Part shown: one piece after another, positions 25,517 through 33,790 of the stretch
How the letters are laid out: every line of letters starts with the position of its first letter
How positions within the stretch are numbered: the first letter of the stretch is position 1
NCBI RefSeq assembly: GCF_014844075.1
Contig: NZ_CP062165.1
Coordinates: 7,130,001 to 7,194,000 of the forward strand
Direction of reading: 5' to 3'
Origin: Paenibacillus sp. JNUCC-31
GTDB taxonomy: Bacteria > Bacillota > Bacilli > Paenibacillales > Paenibacillaceae
Length of the DNA: 64,000 nucleotides
The notes under the pieces: generated by a model
What the model was told of the DNA's origin: nothing
The model's database searches: none
Seen by the model: only the letters and a program-made list of their open reading frames with translations
Position numbers and translations under genes: made by a program

Positions 25517-26326
25517 ATGCTGCAACAATTGGATTCGAACGATCGAGTACTCAGTCAGAAAATGTTTTTAGCCAATGAAGTTCAATACAATCTCTTTCAT
25601 CGTATTTGCGAATCAAGAAACTCTAGATGCCTAAAAACAACGGATGAACAGATGATCTTTGCCCAATCAGAAGGCCAGAACGCTTGGCTATGGATTTCCA
25701 AAGAACTCTCAGAAGATAAAAAGCACAAAGTTTGCCAAGAACTCGTAAGGTTACTCAGCGGAACGGCATTGCCAGGTGTATCTGGAGATCCAGCGATGGT
25801 AGAACACTTTGCACAGGTGTATTCCGAGACAAATGATATTCAATACTTTTCTCATATGATCATGGAATCCTATTCTTGTTCAAAAGTAAAAAAACCACAC
25901 AACGTACGCGGGACAATGCATCAAGCGAAGAAACATAATGTGGAGACCGTAGCAGCGTTTTTGGCTGGATTTTCAGAAGAAGCTTACGGGCTTTCAGTTG
26001 ATCCGGATAGTCAGATTCCAGCAGCTGAGGAAATGATCAAGGCAGGGAATTTATATCTCTGGTATATAGATAGGCATCCTGTTTCAATGGCTAACATTGC
26101 ACATCGTTCTCCCAGACATGCAAGAATTAACGCAGTCTACACTCCATCCGTCTTCCGTAAGAGAGGATTTGCAAGTGCAGTGGTGACTGAAATATGTTCG
26201 GTCCTTGAATCAGAGGGCTTACAGCCGATGTTGTATGCTGATTTGAAAAACCCAGATTCAAATAGGGTGTATCAGAACATAGGTTTTCAAGAAAAAGGAA
26301 AAGTTGTTGACATCAAATTCAAGTAG
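25517..26326 (+). CDS. GNAT family N-acetyltransferase under T-box control
   Basis: A 269-residue protein. The C-terminal half (about 135-269) is a GNAT domain: VAAFLAGFSEEAYG, then VYTPSVFRKRGFASAVVTEICS, which has the acetyl-CoA pyrophosphate-binding R-x-x-G-x-A loop, and DLKNPDSNRVYQNIGFQEKGKV, the typical last strands. The first 130 residues are a less conserved domain seen in two-part GNATs. Start at ATG 25517 with GAGGAGGA at 25503-25510. It is the first gene after the T-box terminator, so its expression should rise when the matching tRNA is uncharged. That is unusual for an acetyltransferase, as most T-box targets are aminoacyl-tRNA synthetases or amino acid biosynthesis and uptake genes. 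The substrate is unknown. Confidence 0.88.
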   Translation: MLQQLDSNDRVLSQKMFLANEVQYNLFHRICESRNSRCLKTTDEQMIFAQSEGQNAWLWISKELSEDKKHKVCQELVRLLSGTALPGVSGDPAMVEHFAQVYSETNDIQYFSHMIMESYSCSKVKKPHNVRGTMHQAKKHNVETVAAFLAGFSEEAYGLSVDPDSQIPAAEEMIKAGNLYLWYIDRHPVSMANIAHRSPRHARINAVYTPSVFRKRGFASAVVTEICSVLESEGLQPMLYADLKNPDSNRVYQNIGFQEKGKVVDIKFK

Positions 26327-26367
26327 GATATTTTTGTGTTCCATACTATAGCAAGGAGGAAATTGCC

Positions 26368-26898
26368 ATGGGAGAAGCGATTTACTTAATCACAGGTGTT
26401 ATGGCTTCTGGAAAGTCAACGGTAGCCGAGCTGCTGGCTTCCAAACTGGTAAAGGGTGTTCATCTGCGTGGCGATGTCTTCCGTCGCATGATTGTAACAG
26501 GACGTGAAGAAATGTCCGCTGAACCATCCGCTGAAGCAGTTCGTCAATTATATTTGCGTTACCGGTTAGCCGTAAATGCCGCAAAGACCTATTATGAAAA
26601 TGGTTTTTCTGTTGTATTGCAAGACAACTACTATGGAGCGGAGCTATCCTACATGATGGAGCAGTTAAAAGAGTACCCGGTTCAGTTAGTTGTCCTGTGT
26701 CCCAATGTAGACGCAATTAATGAGCGTGAGCAATTAAGAGGAAAAGTCGGGTACACTGGTTTTACGGTAGAACATTTGTATTCAGAGTTTATAAGGCAAA
26801 CGCCAAAAATCGGGTTTTGGCTGGACAGTTCGGAGCAGTCACCAGAGCAATCGGTGGAAGATATTTTACTGCACTTTGGAAAAAAGGAGGAAGACTGA
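26368..26898 (+). CDS. Small P-loop kinase (chloramphenicol phosphotransferase / zeta-like fold)
   Basis: A 176-residue nucleotide-binding protein. The Walker A motif GVMASGKST is at residues about 10-18. It is followed by VHLRGDVFRRMIV, placing an Asp where related kinases bind the acceptor, then SVVLQDNYYG (Walker B-like) and VVLCPN with a REQLRGKVGYTGF lid. Length and motifs suit a small-molecule kinase such as chloramphenicol phosphotransferase, shikimate-kinase-like or zeta-type enzymes. The acceptor cannot be identified. GCAAGGAGGAAATT gives a strong RBS. It follows the GNAT gene by 41 bases with no terminator, so it shares the T-box transcript. Confidence 0.82.
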   Translation: MGEAIYLITGVMASGKSTVAELLASKLVKGVHLRGDVFRRMIVTGREEMSAEPSAEAVRQLYLRYRLAVNAAKTYYENGFSVVLQDNYYGAELSYMMEQLKEYPVQLVVLCPNVDAINEREQLRGKVGYTGFTVEHLYSEFIRQTPKIGFWLDSSEQSPEQSVEDILLHFGKKEED

Positions 26899-26902
26899 CA
26901 AG

Positions 26903-27763
26903 ATGAAAAGGTGGCCTAAAGACACCATTGCGGCGGGTCGTCGACATACCGTAGGTCTCATATCGGACGGCACGGTGAGGGCCGTCGGTGATAATAATTA
27001 TGGTCAGTGTGATGTAAGCGGCTGGTGCGATATGGTGGCGGTTGCAGCTGGCAATGTACATATGGCGACAAACACAGGTAATGCTCATACCATTGGTCTT
27101 ACATCTGACAGAACGGTAGCGGCTGTGGGTTGGAATAAGCATGGCCAATGCAATGTGAACGACTGGTGCGATATTGTTGCGGTAGCGGCGGGTTGGCGTC
27201 GTACCGTCGGACTGAAGTCAGATGGCACAGTAGTTGCTGTGGGTCGGAACAATGAACGTCAATGTGATGTAAGCGGCTGGCGTGATATGGTTGCGGTAGC
27301 GGCGGGTGACTGGCATACCGTCGGGCTTAATGCAGATGGAATAACGGCGAGTGTAGGGAATAATCAGTATGGCCAATGCAATGTAGGCGACTGGTGTGAG
27401 ATAGTGTCGATCGCGGCGGGTTACCTTCATACGGTCGGTCTACAATTGGACGGATCGGTGCTTGCCGTGGGTGGGAATAAACATAGCCAATGCGATGTAG
27501 GCGACTGGCGCGGTATTGTAGCGATTGCAGCGGGTAGTCATCATACCATCGGGCTTAAATCGGACGGAACGGTAGCGGCTGTTGGTGGCAATAAGTATGG
27601 CCAATGCAATGTAAGTGGCTGGCACGATATTGTGGCGGTGGCCGCGGGTTGCGCTCATACGCTCGGTCTTAAATCAGACGGAACAATGGTTGCTGTGGGT
27701 GATAATGAATATGGCCAATGCAATGTAAGTGGCTGGCGCGGCATTCAACTGCCTGTGAATTAG
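26903..27763 (+). CDS. RCC1-like seven-repeat beta-propeller protein
   Basis: A 286-residue protein made almost entirely of seven repeats of about 41 residues with the pattern HT[IV]GLKSDGTV.AVG.N.YGQC[ND]V..W.DIVAVAAG (RCC1_2 type), which should close into a seven-bladed propeller. No signal peptide, membrane helix or extra domain is present. Between the first and second repeats, nine extra residues (HMATNTGN) look like a local tandem duplication. AAAGGAGG at 26883 and ATG 26903 are 12 bases apart. It starts four bases after the kinase stop and is probably the third gene of the T-box operon. The function of such stand-alone RCC1 proteins in bacteria is not known; a binding or scaffold role is inferred. 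Confidence 0.85.
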   Translation: MKRWPKDTIAAGRRHTVGLISDGTVRAVGDNNYGQCDVSGWCDMVAVAAGNVHMATNTGNAHTIGLTSDRTVAAVGWNKHGQCNVNDWCDIVAVAAGWRRTVGLKSDGTVVAVGRNNERQCDVSGWRDMVAVAAGDWHTVGLNADGITASVGNNQYGQCNVGDWCEIVSIAAGYLHTVGLQLDGSVLAVGGNKHSQCDVGDWRGIVAIAAGSHHTIGLKSDGTVAAVGGNKYGQCNVSGWHDIVAVAAGCAHTLGLKSDGTMVAVGDNEYGQCNVSGWRGIQLPVN

Positions 27764-27951
27764 TTATATCGTATGCGTTAATCAGATTGGTCCATCCGAA
27801 CGATTTGTACGATAAATTTTCTCAACAAAATGTGACCAAATGCCGACCTTAGGAGTGTTAGAGGGGATATATAACATCTGACTTAACAAGATGGATAAAC
27901 TCGATGTAAACTTAAGAAGAACCCAATCTACTGAATGAGGAGAACATATCG

Positions 27952-29028
27952 ATGCCTATTCAATTAAACAGTAAGCTCTGTGAAAGCTTCAATATTCGTT
28001 ATCCAATCGTTCTTGCGGGAATGGCGGGTATTGCAAGCATGATACCACTAGTCACTGCAGTTTCTAATGCAGGTGGGTTAGGTACTCTTGGCGCTGCGTA
28101 TATGAGTCCTGAAGAACTAAGAAATGCTATACACGAGATCAAGAAACGGACTCACGCACCGTTTGCCATAAATATTTTTGCTCATGTTGGACCGGATCAA
28201 TATATGAATTTTGATGCGGTAAACAGAGAGTTGATTCCAATTCGAGAGTCTTTGGGTGTGGAGCAGCGTACGGAAGACGAAATACGTACACCGAATCATT
28301 TTGACGAACAGTTTGGCATGTTGTTGGAAGAAAAAGTTCCCATTATTAGTACAACTTTTGGATTACTTTCTGATCGTCATATGGAGAAGGCCAAAACGTT
28401 AGGAATTAAAGTCATTAGTAAGGTCACAACGGTAGAGGAAGCTGTTCAAGCGGAGAAACGCGGATGTGACGTGATTGTTGCACAAGGCAGTGAAGCAGGA
28501 GGGCATCGAGGAACTTTTGATGTATCATCTCAGCCCAGTGGAGCAAATATCGGAACCATGGCACTTGTCCCGCAAATTGTAGATCACGTCCATATTCCTG
28601 TTCTTGCTGCTGGCGGAATTATGGATGGCAGAGGGCTCGTGGCTTCACTCGCTTTGGGAGCACAAGGTGTACAAATGGGGACACGTTTTTTGACATCAGC
28701 TGAGTCTGGCGCACATGATGTATATAAACGTGCGTTACTTGAGAGCACGGAGGAAAGCACCGTAATTACTAATGCATTTTCTGGACGACCAGCGCGTGGA
28801 ATAAAGAACGACTTTATACAACATTGGGAAGAATCCCGAATCAAGCCGCTAACATTCCCTACCCAAAATACATTAACACGAGAGATTCGAAATGCTTCTG
28901 CGCGACAAAATAATCCGGAATATATGGCTCTCTGGGCAGGTCAGGGGACGAGAATGTTAACAGATAACCAATCTGCAGGCGATATCATTAATCAAATCGT
29001 AGAAGAGGCCAGAACAATCATTCAGTGA
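27952..29028 (+). CDS. Nitronate monooxygenase (2-nitropropane dioxygenase family)
   Basis: A 358-residue FMN-dependent TIM-barrel enzyme. It starts with FNIRYPIVLAGMAGIAS and has VSNAGGLGTLGAAYMSPEEL, IISTTFG, GCDVIVAQGSEAGGHRG with the active-site His, and VLAAGGIMDGRGLVASLALGAQGVQMGTRFL binding the FMN phosphate. It oxidises alkyl nitronates such as propionate 3-nitronate to detoxify them. Length fits class I NMOs. GAGGAGAACATATCG precedes ATG 27952. It stands alone. The 190-base gap before it contains no recognisable terminator for the T-box operon, so some readthrough is possible. Confidence 0.92.
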   Translation: MPIQLNSKLCESFNIRYPIVLAGMAGIASMIPLVTAVSNAGGLGTLGAAYMSPEELRNAIHEIKKRTHAPFAINIFAHVGPDQYMNFDAVNRELIPIRESLGVEQRTEDEIRTPNHFDEQFGMLLEEKVPIISTTFGLLSDRHMEKAKTLGIKVISKVTTVEEAVQAEKRGCDVIVAQGSEAGGHRGTFDVSSQPSGANIGTMALVPQIVDHVHIPVLAAGGIMDGRGLVASLALGAQGVQMGTRFLTSAESGAHDVYKRALLESTEESTVITNAFSGRPARGIKNDFIQHWEESRIKPLTFPTQNTLTREIRNASARQNNPEYMALWAGQGTRMLTDNQSAGDIINQIVEEARTIIQ

Positions 29029-29165
29029 CTTCCAATGCTGTCCTTTGGTTTTAAATGACCATACCCTCAATAATTATTCCACGTTAACGTTGGAAAGGGA
29101 TGCAGATTCAATAACTTTTGAGAAGTAAAGTATAAGGAATCGACTTAAGTGTTCATCTTCAGGAA

Positions 29166-29206
29166 CGAAAAAAACTTTGATCCTTCAAAGAACGAAGGTT
29201 CAAAGT
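29166..29206 (-). terminator. Terminator of the minus-strand DinB-like gene
   Basis: Read on the minus strand: ACTTTGA.CCTTC arms with one mismatch, then seven T residues. It lies 51 bases past the DinB-like stop. Confidence 0.75.
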
Positions 29207-29256
29207 CTGTCCGGTAGCATAACACGAATGAAATGTTAAAAAAGGCCGTGTCAATT

Positions 29257-29781
29257 TTATTTCACATTTACAGCATATCGATTGCGAAGAACAGACAGAT
29301 GGTGCAGCTCATGTCCAACCAAAACATAGGCGATGGATCGAGCCGAAGCAGGGTTATCACTAACGCTCCCTCTGCAAAGCCAAGCCTCCGGCGTGAGGCG
29401 ACGGAGCATGAGAATGGTCGAACGGCGTGTGACCGTATATTCTTCGTTTAAATCGGCCACGGTGTACGCATCGAAGGGATGGTTTTGCATAAGCACGTCC
29501 TGATCGTAGCCAGGATGATTCGCTTTGTCCCCTCTGGCGATGCGAAGCAGGCGGCTGCTCATGATGCGTTCGTTATCCATAAGATGGCCAATGACCTCCT
29601 TCACGCTCCATTTGCCTTCGGCGTAACGATAATTTGCTTGCTCTTCTGTCATTGTGGAAAGCAACGTTTGTACGATGTTGGACTGGTGCTCCATCAGTTC
29701 AATGATGTTCCCTTCGGGAACAAGTTGGATGTACCTTTCATAAAAAGCTGCATATTCCTCTGAAGTTGGTCTTTCAACCAT
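29257..29781 (-). CDS. DinB family (DfrA-like) protein
   Basis: A 174-residue four-helix-bundle protein. The motifs WSVKEVIGHLMDNERIMSSRLLRIARGD and VGHELHHLSVLRNRY provide the His residues of the family's metal site. DinB/YfiT-like proteins are putative metal-dependent transferases, some acting with bacillithiol. ATG 29781 was chosen over 29805 because AGAGGAGG sits just before it. It is transcribed alone with its own terminator. Substrate unknown. Confidence 0.9.
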   Translation of the reverse strand: MVERPTSEEYAAFYERYIQLVPEGNIIELMEHQSNIVQTLLSTMTEEQANYRYAEGKWSVKEVIGHLMDNERIMSSRLLRIARGDKANHPGYDQDVLMQNHPFDAYTVADLNEEYTVTRRSTILMLRRLTPEAWLCRGSVSDNPASARSIAYVLVGHELHHLSVLRNRYAVNVK

Positions 29782-29951
29782 GTCAATGCCTCCTCTGGTA
29801 TTCATAGCTTGGAATTATATTGTAGCATAGGTGGATCTTGGAGGAAGCAAAAAGAATTGAAGCCTTGCTTGCTGAAATGTAAATGGCTCTCCGTATTTTG
29901 GGTGGAAGGGCCATTTCATGTGAAATGTTTGTTCCATTTTCAAACCGTACG

Positions 29952-31961
29952 TCATATCCCCTTTTTTTGGACAAACTTCTTCAAAACCGAAAAATCCTCA
30001 GTCACTTTTTTGAACGGCAACGTTTCAAGCACCTGTTCCCGGTAATTTTTTTTAGCCGAGGCGCTGAGGCGGGAGTCAAGGATGCTGAGTACGCCAAGGT
30101 CTGTTTCACTGCGAATTAAACGTCCGGTTCCTTGCCGTAACCGGAGAAGCATGTCCGGTACAAACACCTCCATAAACGGATTCTCCGTTACAGCTGCCTT
30201 ATATTCATAAATAGGATCCGACGGAACAGGAAAGGGCAGACGGAAAACAATGACTTGCGACAGATCGGGACCCTCGATATTCACGCCTTCCCAGAATACA
30301 CCAGTACTCAGGAGCACGCCTTTACTTTCCCGGAATTCGGCGATCACACCGTCCTGGGAAGATCCCTCTTTTTGAACATGAACAGCCCATGTATAGTCAC
30401 TAGTCCCGGAAATCAATTTCTTATGAATGAACTTCATGTCATCCTTCGCTGAAAAAAGGACGATAGTTCTTCCTTGTGTTAAATTACAGAGTTGAACCAT
30501 TTCTTGGTAGGCTGCTTCAAGATAAACTTCGCGCTGCTCATGATGGTAATGTGGAACCTTGCTGGAGATGTACATCATGGCATGGTTGGTATAGTCAAAA
30601 GGCGAGGATTTGCGATCCATAAAATCACCCTTATAACCGAGAGACTGCGTTAAATAAGAGTATTGTTCCTCCAGCGTATCCCCGCCTTGGCACAGGGTTG
30701 CCGAAGTTAGAATGACAGATGTCTTGCTGTTAAACAACGTGTGTTTTAGAAACTGGCTTATATCTTTGGGACAGATGCTGATCGTGACTGCTCGCAGGGA
30801 ATTGCTTGCCCACAAGAGATAGTTGTCTTCTATTCCGGCCAATACATTTAAGAGGGTAATAAGTCCGTTTATTGCTTCAAAAGTGTCATCGATCTCTCGC
30901 TCATGGCGGGATGTCAAAATGGAAAGTCGAAGACTGAGATCTTTCAAATCGTTCGCAACTTGGCTTAATGGGATTCCTTTGATCTCTGAAACTTTTATAC
31001 GGTCGCTATCCTGCTTGGCATGGTGGAGCAGATCCGCATTTATTTGTGTAAAGATACCTTCAATGCTTCTTTTTATAAACTTGGATTGTGAGAGGAGACG
31101 CTTATCTCCGGACTGCTTCGTGAGAAGCTGCTCTGTGGTATCCAGAATGCGGAAAATCCCCCGAAAAGTGAACTCGAGCGTTCTTGCGTCTCGAACTTTT
31201 GCTTCCAGATTATGCGCTTCATCAATGACGATCAGAGCCGGCCGTTCCGAGATGATGCTCCTGGTTCCTTCTTTTTTCTTCATCAAATCCCGTATGAGTA
31301 GATCCTGATTCACGATAATAAAATCAATCTCGTGAGCCTTTGCATTCAATTTCGCTCTCATATCGTAAAACAAGCATGCATTTTTATGAGGGCAACGTTC
31401 AAATGTGCAATCATTCACGGACACATTGGACCATTCGGCATCACTAATTCCACCTTTAATATCTGCTCTTTCATCAATTTCATAATCTAACACGCGCTGG
31501 GCAAGGGCAGACAGTGAGGAGTTCGGATCATCAGGCCTGGACAATTCCGCTGCTCTGCTTCGGCAGGCATACTGGCCCATTCCTTTTCCCACGACGGAGC
31601 GAACCGTTGTGAAACCGAGCCGGCTACCAATGACCCTTAAATCTTTATGTATCTGTTCCGAAAGCTGAATGGAGGATGTTGCAATAATGATTGGTTGCTG
31701 TGACTTCTGATTAATGAGCAGACTGGGAATGAGATATCCAAAAGACTTGCCGATTCCCACCCCAGCTTCAATCATGGCGTTACGTCCGTTAATATAGGCA
31801 TCCGTTATATCCAAAGACATATCCTGCTGTCCTATCCGTTCTCGAAGGCCAATCCGGGGAAACCGGTCATAAACCCGAAAGATGGCTTCAACCAAGGAGC
31901 GTTCGAGGTCCTTTTTCGGGTCACGCTGCTGTGATTTATAGAGTTCATTTAACCAATTCAT
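29952..31961 (-). CDS. Rad3/XPD-type (DinG-like) ATP-dependent DNA helicase
   Basis: A 669-residue superfamily 2 helicase. Motif I is EAGVGIGKSFGYLIPS (Walker A), motif II VIDEAHNLE (DEAH), and motif VI LRLRQGTGRLIRSE. Cysteines in QYACRSRA, CTFERCP and KNACLFYD are placed as in the iron-sulfur domain of the XPD/DinG family. It lacks the N-terminal exonuclease of the long DinG form in Bacillus subtilis, so it is closer to the YoaA/short type. It should unwind DNA 5' to 3' and act in repair or R-loop removal. I used ATG 31961 with GTGAGGTG before it rather than GTG 31970. It is monocistronic. Confidence 0.9.
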   Translation of the reverse strand: MNWLNELYKSQQRDPKKDLERSLVEAIFRVYDRFPRIGLRERIGQQDMSLDITDAYINGRNAMIEAGVGIGKSFGYLIPSLLINQKSQQPIIIATSSIQLSEQIHKDLRVIGSRLGFTTVRSVVGKGMGQYACRSRAAELSRPDDPNSSLSALAQRVLDYEIDERADIKGGISDAEWSNVSVNDCTFERCPHKNACLFYDMRAKLNAKAHEIDFIIVNQDLLIRDLMKKKEGTRSIISERPALIVIDEAHNLEAKVRDARTLEFTFRGIFRILDTTEQLLTKQSGDKRLLSQSKFIKRSIEGIFTQINADLLHHAKQDSDRIKVSEIKGIPLSQVANDLKDLSLRLSILTSRHEREIDDTFEAINGLITLLNVLAGIEDNYLLWASNSLRAVTISICPKDISQFLKHTLFNSKTSVILTSATLCQGGDTLEEQYSYLTQSLGYKGDFMDRKSSPFDYTNHAMMYISSKVPHYHHEQREVYLEAAYQEMVQLCNLTQGRTIVLFSAKDDMKFIHKKLISGTSDYTWAVHVQKEGSSQDGVIAEFRESKGVLLSTGVFWEGVNIEGPDLSQVIVFRLPFPVPSDPIYEYKAAVTENPFMEVFVPDMLLRLRQGTGRLIRSETDLGVLSILDSRLSASAKKNYREQVLETLPFKKVTEDFSVLKKFVQKKGI

Positions 31962-32255
31962 GACGATCACCTCACTTTATGGATATTTTTAGTGAAACTA
32001 TAATTATCTTTAAAGCTGCGATATCAGTCAAGTGTTCGGTTACAAGCGCAACAAAAATGTTGATGCCTGATATTAGGCAGGCAGGTCACAACATTTACGC
32101 ACAAGGAATCAGACAATCTTCCATAGATAATCTGGACTTCTTCGTGAAAAATGGGATAGGAAGGTAGGTCTTATCATTTTCGATGCGCTCACCATGAAAG
32201 CGGTTGATTAAATCACGCAAATAACCATCGGTGTCTCGATTGGATAATTATGACA
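31962..32255. other. Intergenic stretch with no recognised feature
   Basis: About 290 bases between the helicase start and the codBA promoter. A 62-codon frame at 31979-32167 has no ribosome binding site and no recognisable protein. The helicase promoter must lie near the left end. I see nothing else that can be named. Confidence 0.4.
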
Positions 32256-32284
32256 TTGACATCTACAGCTATTTTCAAAATAAT
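32256..32284 (+). promoter_or_regulatory. Sigma-A promoter of the codBA operon
   Basis: TTGACA (32256-32261), 17-base spacer, AATAAT (32279-32284), about 30 bases before the PyrR-binding sequence. Confidence 0.65.
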
Positions 32285-32316
32285 AGAGTGTAATTGAATA
32301 CTGGTACCTTTAATTC

Positions 32317-32466
32317 AGTCCAGAGAGGCTGGCAAGGGCAGCGGATTATTATAATCACGCGTGAATCAGGGCATATCCCGTCAGGGATGCTCTGCGTCTT
32401 CGCGCGGATTATGATGCAAAAAGAGGCTACTTGTCAGTGTAAAACTTGACGAGTAGCCTCTTTTTT
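32317..32466 (+). promoter_or_regulatory. PyrR-dependent transcription attenuator of codBA
   Basis: AGTCCAGAGAGGCT (32317-32330) matches the PyrR RNA-binding consensus ARUCCNGNGAGGYU exactly. It is followed by GC-rich pairing segments (CGCGTGAATCAGGGC, GCTCTGCGTCTTCGCGCG) that can form the antiterminator, and an intrinsic terminator at 32421-32466 (AGAGGCTACT...AGTAGCCTCT then T6). In the Bacillus pyr operons PyrR bound to UMP favours the terminator, so codBA should be shut down when pyrimidines are plentiful. Confidence 0.85.
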
Positions 32467-32509
32467 CTGCTTTTTTGGTATCAGGACACTTTAAGTTGGA
32501 GGTATTCTG

Positions 32510-33790
32510 ATGAGCACACAAGATCAAGAGTTTTCATGGCAGGAAGTGCCAAAAACGCAGAGAAACCATTTTTGGAAGACGTTGTCCGTGATGTTGGGAT
32601 TCACTTTTTTCTCGGCAAGCATGCTGGCCGGAGGAACGCTTGGCGTCAGCTTAACGTTCATGGAGTTCATTGGCATTGTGCTTGCGGGTAACTTGGTGCT
32701 GGGGATCTATACTGGAGCACTGGCACATATCGCGGCGAAAACAGGCTTGTCCACACACTTGCTGGCCAAATATGCCTTCGGTGAGAAAGGTTCGTATCTG
32801 CCTTCGTTCCTGCTCGGCTTTACGCAGGTCGGATGGTTCGGTGTCGGCGTAGCCATGTTCGCGATTCCAGTCGCCAAAGCGATGGATTGGAACGTGTACA
32901 TGTTAATCATCGTGTTTGGTCTTGCCATGACGGCATCAGCCATTTTCGGTATGAAGTCACTTGTCATTTTAGGTTATATCGCGGTTCCGGCCATTGCCAT
33001 TCTCGGGGGTTACTCCATGTTCGAAGGAGCAGGATCGCTGGGCGGTCTGCAAGGATTGCTCGATTACACGCCAGCACAGTCGCTTACTGCAGCAGCGGCA
33101 CTAACCATTTGTATCGGATCATTTATCAGCGGCGGAACGTTAACGCCTGACTTTGCCCGGTTTTCCCGTACGTCACGCCAGGCCGTTACCGCAACAGTCA
33201 TTGCATTCTTCCTGGGTAACTCGCTCATGTTCCTGTTCGGTGCAGTTGGCGCGATGGCGTATAATCTGGCAGATATCTCAGAAGTCATGTTCCTGCAAGG
33301 TTTGCTCATTCCCGCGATCATCGTTCTTGGACTGAATATCTGGACAACGAACGATAATGCCCTTTATGCTTCCGGACTGGGTTTTGCCAATATCACTAAA
33401 ATTTCAAAAAAATTCTTCGTCATCGTCAACGGCATCGTGGGTACCATCTTTGCTATGTGGATGTACAACAACTTCGTTGGTTTCCTGAATGTGTTGGGTG
33501 CAGCGATACCGTCCATTGGGGCCATCATCATTGCAGACTATTTCTTCGTGAAGCGCAGAAACTATAAACCATTTGCCGATATGAATTTCAAGACGGTAAA
33601 CTGGGTAGCGATGGTGGCTTGGGCCATCGGCGTGGCATTCGCCCAGCTGGCCCCAGGTGTAACACCATTAAATGCACTAATCGGTACGGCGGTGGCCTAC
33701 ATCGTGTTGATGCTGATCCTTCCTATGAAAGAATCCAACAAAGAAAAGGGGAAAATGAATGATTATACAGAACGCAAAATTGCGGGGTAA
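32510..33790 (+). CDS. codB: Cytosine permease CodB
   Basis: A 426-residue, 12-helix transporter of the NCS1 family. It begins with [30 protein letters not shown], then [33 protein letters not shown] and [14 protein letters not shown], all typical of CodB. It imports cytosine with H+ or Na+. GTTGGAGGTATTCTG precedes the ATG. The end overlaps the codA start by 32 bases, so the two are coupled. It is preceded by a PyrR-type attenuator, tying cytosine salvage to pyrimidine supply. Confidence 0.94.
   Translation: MSTQDQEFSWQEVPKTQRNHFWKTLSVMLGFTFFSASMLAGGTLGVSLTFMEFIGIVLAGNLVLGIYTGALAHIAAKTGLSTHLLAKYAFGEKGSYLPSFLLGFTQVGWFGVGVAMFAIPVAKAMDWNVYMLIIVFGLAMTASAIFGMKSLVILGYIAVPAIAILGGYSMFEGAGSLGGLQGLLDYTPAQSLTAAAALTICIGSFISGGTLTPDFARFSRTSRQAVTATVIAFFLGNSLMFLFGAVGAMAYNLADISEVMFLQGLLIPAIIVLGLNIWTTNDNALYASGLGFANITKISKKFFVIVNGIVGTIFAMWMYNNFVGFLNVLGAAIPSIGAIIIADYFFVKRRNYKPFADMNFKTVNWVAMVAWAIGVAFAQLAPGVTPLNALIGTAVAYIVLMLILPMKESNKEKGKMNDYTERKIAG

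Noticed and set aside
26903..27763. 123-base DNA periodicity considered as a CRISPR-like or tandem repeat array
   Set aside because: The period is explained by the RCC1-like protein repeats; the units are diverged and contiguous, with no spacers.
29077..29095. Near-palindrome TTCCACGTTAACGTTGGAA after the nitronate monooxygenase gene
   Set aside because: Imperfect, isolated and not next to a promoter; could be chance.
29881..29916. AAATGGC...GCCATTT hairpin between the DinB-like and helicase genes
   Set aside because: Only 7 bp of stem and no T-tract in either direction, so I did not list it as a terminator.
31979..32167. 62-codon frame upstream of codBA
   Set aside because: No ribosome binding site, no recognisable sequence, and it lies in the promoter region of two flanking genes.
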